Made by a program: the position numbers and the translations under genes. From Deltaproteobacteria bacterium (lineage in GTDB: Bacteria; Desulfobacterota; Desulfobulbia; Desulfobulbales; BM004), in NCBI GenBank assembly GCA_019312695.1, contig JAFDCT010000038.1, positions 1 through 6,696 of the forward strand: a DNA stretch of 6,696 nucleotides, read 5' to 3'. Below the pieces are notes generated by a model, which saw only the letters and a program-made list of their open reading frames with translations, had not been told where the DNA came from and searched no databases. This document shows positions 4,626 through 6,696 of the stretch, piece after piece. The first letter of the stretch is position 1, and every line of letters starts with the position of its first letter.

Positions 4626-6170
4626 ATGCTTTTACATCACAGATTTATTGAGGTAGCAAAGAAACAGGGTGAAAAATTAGCATTCATTGATCGTACTGCC
4701 GGCAGGGAGGTTTCATACTCCAAAGCGCTTATCGCCTCACTTCTTCTGGCGGCTGAATTTAAAAAATTTGATAAAGGGTTTCTGGGGGTGATGATCCCGA
4801 CCTCGGCAGGATGTGCGCTCTCCATTATCGGCTCCCTTATGAGCGGCCGGACCCCGGTCATGATAAATTATTCCACTGGCGCTGAAGAAAACTGCAGGTA
4901 TGCCCAGGATAAATGTGATTTTAAAACAATTGTCACCTCAAGGGCACTGCTGCAGAAAATTGACTGCCCCCATGTAGACGGCATGGTCTATATCGAAGAT
5001 ATCATGGCAGGTTTAAGCACGCTTAGAAAAGCACAGGCAGCGGCAATCTCTAAACTTCCCGCTTCTTTTATCCAGAAAATGGTTTCCGGCAATAGCGATC
5101 AGCAGGATGCGGTCATCCTGTTTACCAGCGGCAGTGAAAAGGACCCAAAGGCTGTTGAACTTACCCATCGAAATATAAGTGCCAATATCGAAAGTTTTTC
5201 CGCTCGTTATAAATTTACGGAAAATGACATCTTCCTGGCCAATCTCCCCTATTTTCATGTTTTCGGACTTACCGGCAACCTCTGGACTCCTCTTTATCAC
5301 GGTATGTCCATCATAACCTATGCAAACCCCCTTGATTACAAAAAAATCTGCGAAATTATTCGCGATGACAAACCGACCCTGATGGTCGCCACACCCAGCT
5401 TTTACTGGGGCTATCTTCGCAAGTCTGAACCAGGTGATTTTGCCAGTCTACGCCTTGCTGTATGCGGGGCAGACAAGTGCCCTGATGCCCTGCGGGAGGG
5501 CTTTCTGGAAAAACACCATATCATTCTATATGAAGGCTATGGCACGACCGAGACCTCACCTGCTATTTCATCCAATTATGAAGGACACAACAAACCCGGT
5601 AGTGTTGGCCTGCCTCTGGAAGGAGTCGAGATAAAAATTGAACATTACCAGACAGGCGAGGAATGCGGCGTGGGTGAAAACGGCAAGATCCTGGTCAGGG
5701 GTGACCTGGTTATGAAGGGTTATTTCAACGATTTTGAAGAAACTTCCCTGCATATACGTCGCGGCTGGTACGATACCGGTGACATGGGCAACCTGGATGA
5801 GGACGGCTACCTTTGGCATGTCGGCCGCCTGAAACGTTTTGTCAAGATCGGCGGCGAGATGGTTTCTCTTATCAGGGTCGAAAACATCCTGGAAAAATTC
5901 CTCCCGAATAACGTGATCTGCTGTGTTGTTGACGTTCCCGATGCCATTAAGGGTGCCCGCATAGTTGCAGCTGTGACTGAACCCATTGAGGAAAAGAAAA
6001 TCACGAAAAAGATGGCAGCCGAACTGCCAAAGATTGCCCTGCCAAAGATGTTTACCGTTATTGAGGAACTACCTAAAATGGGGAGCGGCAAAATCGATTT
6101 CAGGACCGTTACCAGTATGGTTAAAAATAAATTAAACACTGCAGAAAATAAAAAGAATGAGCAGAAATAA
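4626..6170 (+). CDS. Aas-like acyl-ACP/acyl-CoA synthetase (AMP-binding, ANL superfamily)
   Basis: This 514-residue enzyme belongs to the adenylate-forming ANL superfamily and most resembles the synthetase half of E. coli Aas, which activates fatty acids with ATP and transfers them to ACP for reacylation of lysophospholipids. The motifs in order are: the phosphate-binding loop TSGSEKDPKAV (167-177), NLPYFHVFG (206-214), YGTTETS (305-311), the YDTGD ribose-contact motif (382-386), the hinge and A8 loop GRLKRFVKIGGEM (400-412) and the C-terminal GSGKID (486-491) with catalytic Lys489. All core catalytic residues are present. The loop has Lys and Ala where the common form has Gly (TSGSxGxPKGV). 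No acyltransferase domain or membrane segment is fused, so unlike Aas it is a soluble, single-function protein and the acceptor (ACP or CoA) is open. The ATG at 4626 follows AAGGAA (4615-4620). A short Lys/Asn/Glu-rich tail ends the protein. Confidence 0.92.
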   Translation: MLLHHRFIEVAKKQGEKLAFIDRTAGREVSYSKALIASLLLAAEFKKFDKGFLGVMIPTSAGCALSIIGSLMSGRTPVMINYSTGAEENCRYAQDKCDFKTIVTSRALLQKIDCPHVDGMVYIEDIMAGLSTLRKAQAAAISKLPASFIQKMVSGNSDQQDAVILFTSGSEKDPKAVELTHRNISANIESFSARYKFTENDIFLANLPYFHVFGLTGNLWTPLYHGMSIITYANPLDYKKICEIIRDDKPTLMVATPSFYWGYLRKSEPGDFASLRLAVCGADKCPDALREGFLEKHHIILYEGYGTTETSPAISSNYEGHNKPGSVGLPLEGVEIKIEHYQTGEECGVGENGKILVRGDLVMKGYFNDFEETSLHIRRGWYDTGDMGNLDEDGYLWHVGRLKRFVKIGGEMVSLIRVENILEKFLPNNVICCVVDVPDAIKGARIVAAVTEPIEEKKITKKMAAELPKIALPKMFTVIEELPKMGSGKIDFRTVTSMVKNKLNTAENKKNEQK

Positions 6171-6231
6171 ACGCGATCCCTTTTTTCTATATTAACTTAT
6201 CGTAATTATTATTTTTTATTTTTCGATTTTG

Positions 6232-6273
6232 CTATATATTGGGACCCGTCCTGGGCCATACCACAATATATAG
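6232..6273. repeat. Inverted repeat, 10-bp perfect arms
   Basis: CTATATATTG (6232-6241) and CAATATATAG (6264-6273) are perfect inverted copies separated by 22 nt. The spacer is GC-rich and can form its own small GGAC-cc-GTCC hairpin (6242-6251). No U-run follows on the plus strand. On the minus strand the AT-rich arms are followed by A/T-rich DNA, so a weak terminator reading leftward is conceivable, as is an operator or a small element remnant. Confidence 0.55.
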
Positions 6274-6357
6274 TGTAATTATGGCATACTTAGACCTCCA
6301 TAAAATAACCAAATTCCAAATATTTGCAGCAAAAAGCTAAAAAGCACTTGACTTTTA

Positions 6358-6380
6358 GGTGCGCACCATGCACCATGGTG
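6358..6380. promoter_or_regulatory. Overlapping palindromes, possible regulator binding site
   Basis: Two perfect 10-bp palindromes lie in tandem: GGTGCGCACC (6358-6367) and CACCATGGTG (6371-6380), centred 13 bp apart. They also form a 7-bp inverted repeat, CACCATG (6364-6370) with CATGGTG (6374-6380), around a 3-nt loop. The GC-rich block stands out from AT-rich flanks and lies 62 nt upstream of the exported-protein ATG, just after a TTGACT box, where an operator would be expected. Confidence 0.45.
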
Positions 6381-6406
6381 ACGGGGAAAGGAAGTTTTTG
6401 TTCTTT

Positions 6407-6422
6407 TAACTCTATCGAGTTA
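6407..6422. repeat. Short dyad TAACTC-tatc-GAGTTA
   Basis: Perfect 6-bp arms (6407-6412 and 6417-6422) enclose a 4-nt loop, 19 nt before the ATG of the exported-protein gene. In RNA this would be a small hairpin just ahead of the start and could limit ribosome access; it may also be a protein-binding dyad. Confidence 0.4.
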
Positions 6423-6441
6423 GCAGGTCACTTACCATAAT

Positions 6442-6696
6442 ATGCGAAAATCAGCAGCTTTTCTGACAGCATTACTTTTACTTGCTTTGTCGTTTCCTCT
6501 TGCAGGGCAATCTGCCGATAAACGGTCGTCCGCCTCCGGTCCTGTTATTCTCACCACTGAACATAAATTTTCACCAACAGCCGCGACTCTTTCCGAAGTA
6601 CGCCAGCAGATCATTGCTTCCTATCAGCCAATCGCGTCCAGCGAAACCGTGCTCCTGAAAAGAGCAGCTGCAACCAAAAGAAGACCTGTGGGCCCG
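6442..6696 (+). CDS. N-terminal part of an exported protein of unknown function (3' end outside window)
   Basis: An ATG at 6442 opens a frame of 85 codons that runs without a stop to the window edge, so only the start of the gene is present. The protein begins MRKSAAFLTALLLLALSFPL, a textbook signal peptide: two positive charges, then a hydrophobic core of about 15 residues. Cleavage probably falls around residues 22-25 (AGQSA); there is no lipobox Cys. The mature part is Ser/Ala/Thr-rich, includes a probable helix (TLSEVRQQIIASY, about 52-64) and becomes basic (KRAAATKRRP). I cannot assign a family from this fragment. An in-frame TAG at 6421 makes 6442 the only ATG start; the ribosome binding site is weak (AGGT at 6425-6428). 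The opposite-strand frame in the same place has no signal for translation. The upstream dyads may regulate it. Confidence 0.7.
   Translation, partial: MRKSAAFLTALLLLALSFPLAGQSADKRSSASGPVILTTEHKFSPTAATLSEVRQQIIASYQPIASSETVLLKRAAATKRRPVGP

Larger units (their letters stand above)
6171..6441. other. Dyad-rich AT-rich intergenic region of 271 nt
   Basis: This gap lies between the AMP-binding gene and the exported-protein gene. It starts with T-rich DNA that has no GC stem and so is not a convincing terminator. It then holds a long inverted repeat (6232-6273), a tandem AAAAAGC pair (6331-6337 and 6339-6345), a cluster of overlapping palindromes (6358-6380) and a TAACTC-tatc-GAGTTA dyad (6407-6422). 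A TTGACT at 6348-6353 could serve as a -35 box, but no AT-rich -10 follows at the right distance. I find no open frame worth calling. Confidence 0.5.

Noticed and set aside
6171..6230. Intrinsic terminator after the AMP-binding gene
   Set aside because: There are T-runs, but no GC-rich stem directly before them.
6369..6409. Tiny frame inside the palindrome block that might be a leader peptide
   Set aside because: No ribosome binding site precedes the ATG, which is simply part of the palindromes; there is no run of a single amino acid typical of attenuators.
6432..6614. Minus-strand frame of 60 codons at the right end
   Set aside because: It is antisense to a plus-strand frame with a clear signal peptide and has no start signal of its own.

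Overview
The window looks like chromosomal DNA of a Gram-negative, diderm bacterium. It encodes a lipobox-bearing Blc-type lipocalin, an Aas-like acyl-activating enzyme and strong AAGGAGG/AGGAGG ribosome binding sites. Base composition is moderate (neither very GC- nor very AT-rich), with AT-rich gaps between genes. The mix of a YbjT-like oxidoreductase, a tandem-CBS protein and a stand-alone Aas-like AMP-binding protein would suit a deltaproteobacterial (Desulfobacterota) genome, but that placement is a weak inference. I see no IS element, integrase, tRNA, rRNA or CRISPR array.

Layout, left to right. (1) 11-984, plus strand: a lipocalin lipoprotein gene overlaps by 4 nt the gene of a small flavin-binding split-barrel (PNPOx-like) protein. 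(2) 1077-1292, plus strand: a 71-residue protein of unknown function with its own strong ribosome binding site. (3) 1302-3716, minus strand: a two-gene operon, read right to left, of a DUF523-DUF1722 protein resembling the tRNA 4-thiouridine desulfidase RudS, followed after 21 nt by a YbjT-like atypical SDR with a C-terminal DUF2867 domain. It converges on the 71-residue gene with 9 nt between stop codons. (4) 3717-4089: a 373-nt divergent intergenic region with a plausible minus-strand sigma70-type promoter for the RudS-like operon, a dyad abutting that promoter and two clear hairpins. (5) 4090-4524, plus strand: a 144-residue tandem CBS-domain protein. (6) 4626-6170, plus strand: a 514-residue acyl-ACP/acyl-CoA synthetase-like AMP-binding protein. 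(7) 6171-6441: a second dyad-rich intergenic region. (8) 6442-6696, plus strand: the first 85 codons of a gene for an exported protein, cut off by the window end.

How the parts may fit together: RudS-like proteins remove sulfur from 4-thiouridine, the near-UV-absorbing base of tRNA; DUF1722 genes are often photolyase neighbours (E. coli ybgA-phrB). Lipocalin and YbjT-like SDR genes also occur with light or oxidative-stress genes in other proteobacteria. Blc-type lipocalins bind (lyso)phospholipid-like ligands, and Aas-like enzymes activate fatty acids for membrane lipid repair. A membrane-maintenance and photo-oxidative-stress neighbourhood is therefore plausible, but no photolyase or light-sensing regulator is visible here and the link remains inference.

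I did not find convincing evidence for a wholly new multi-gene system. The best leads are the two structured intergenic regions, the unlisted exported protein at the right edge and the RudS-like/SDR operon with its putative operator.
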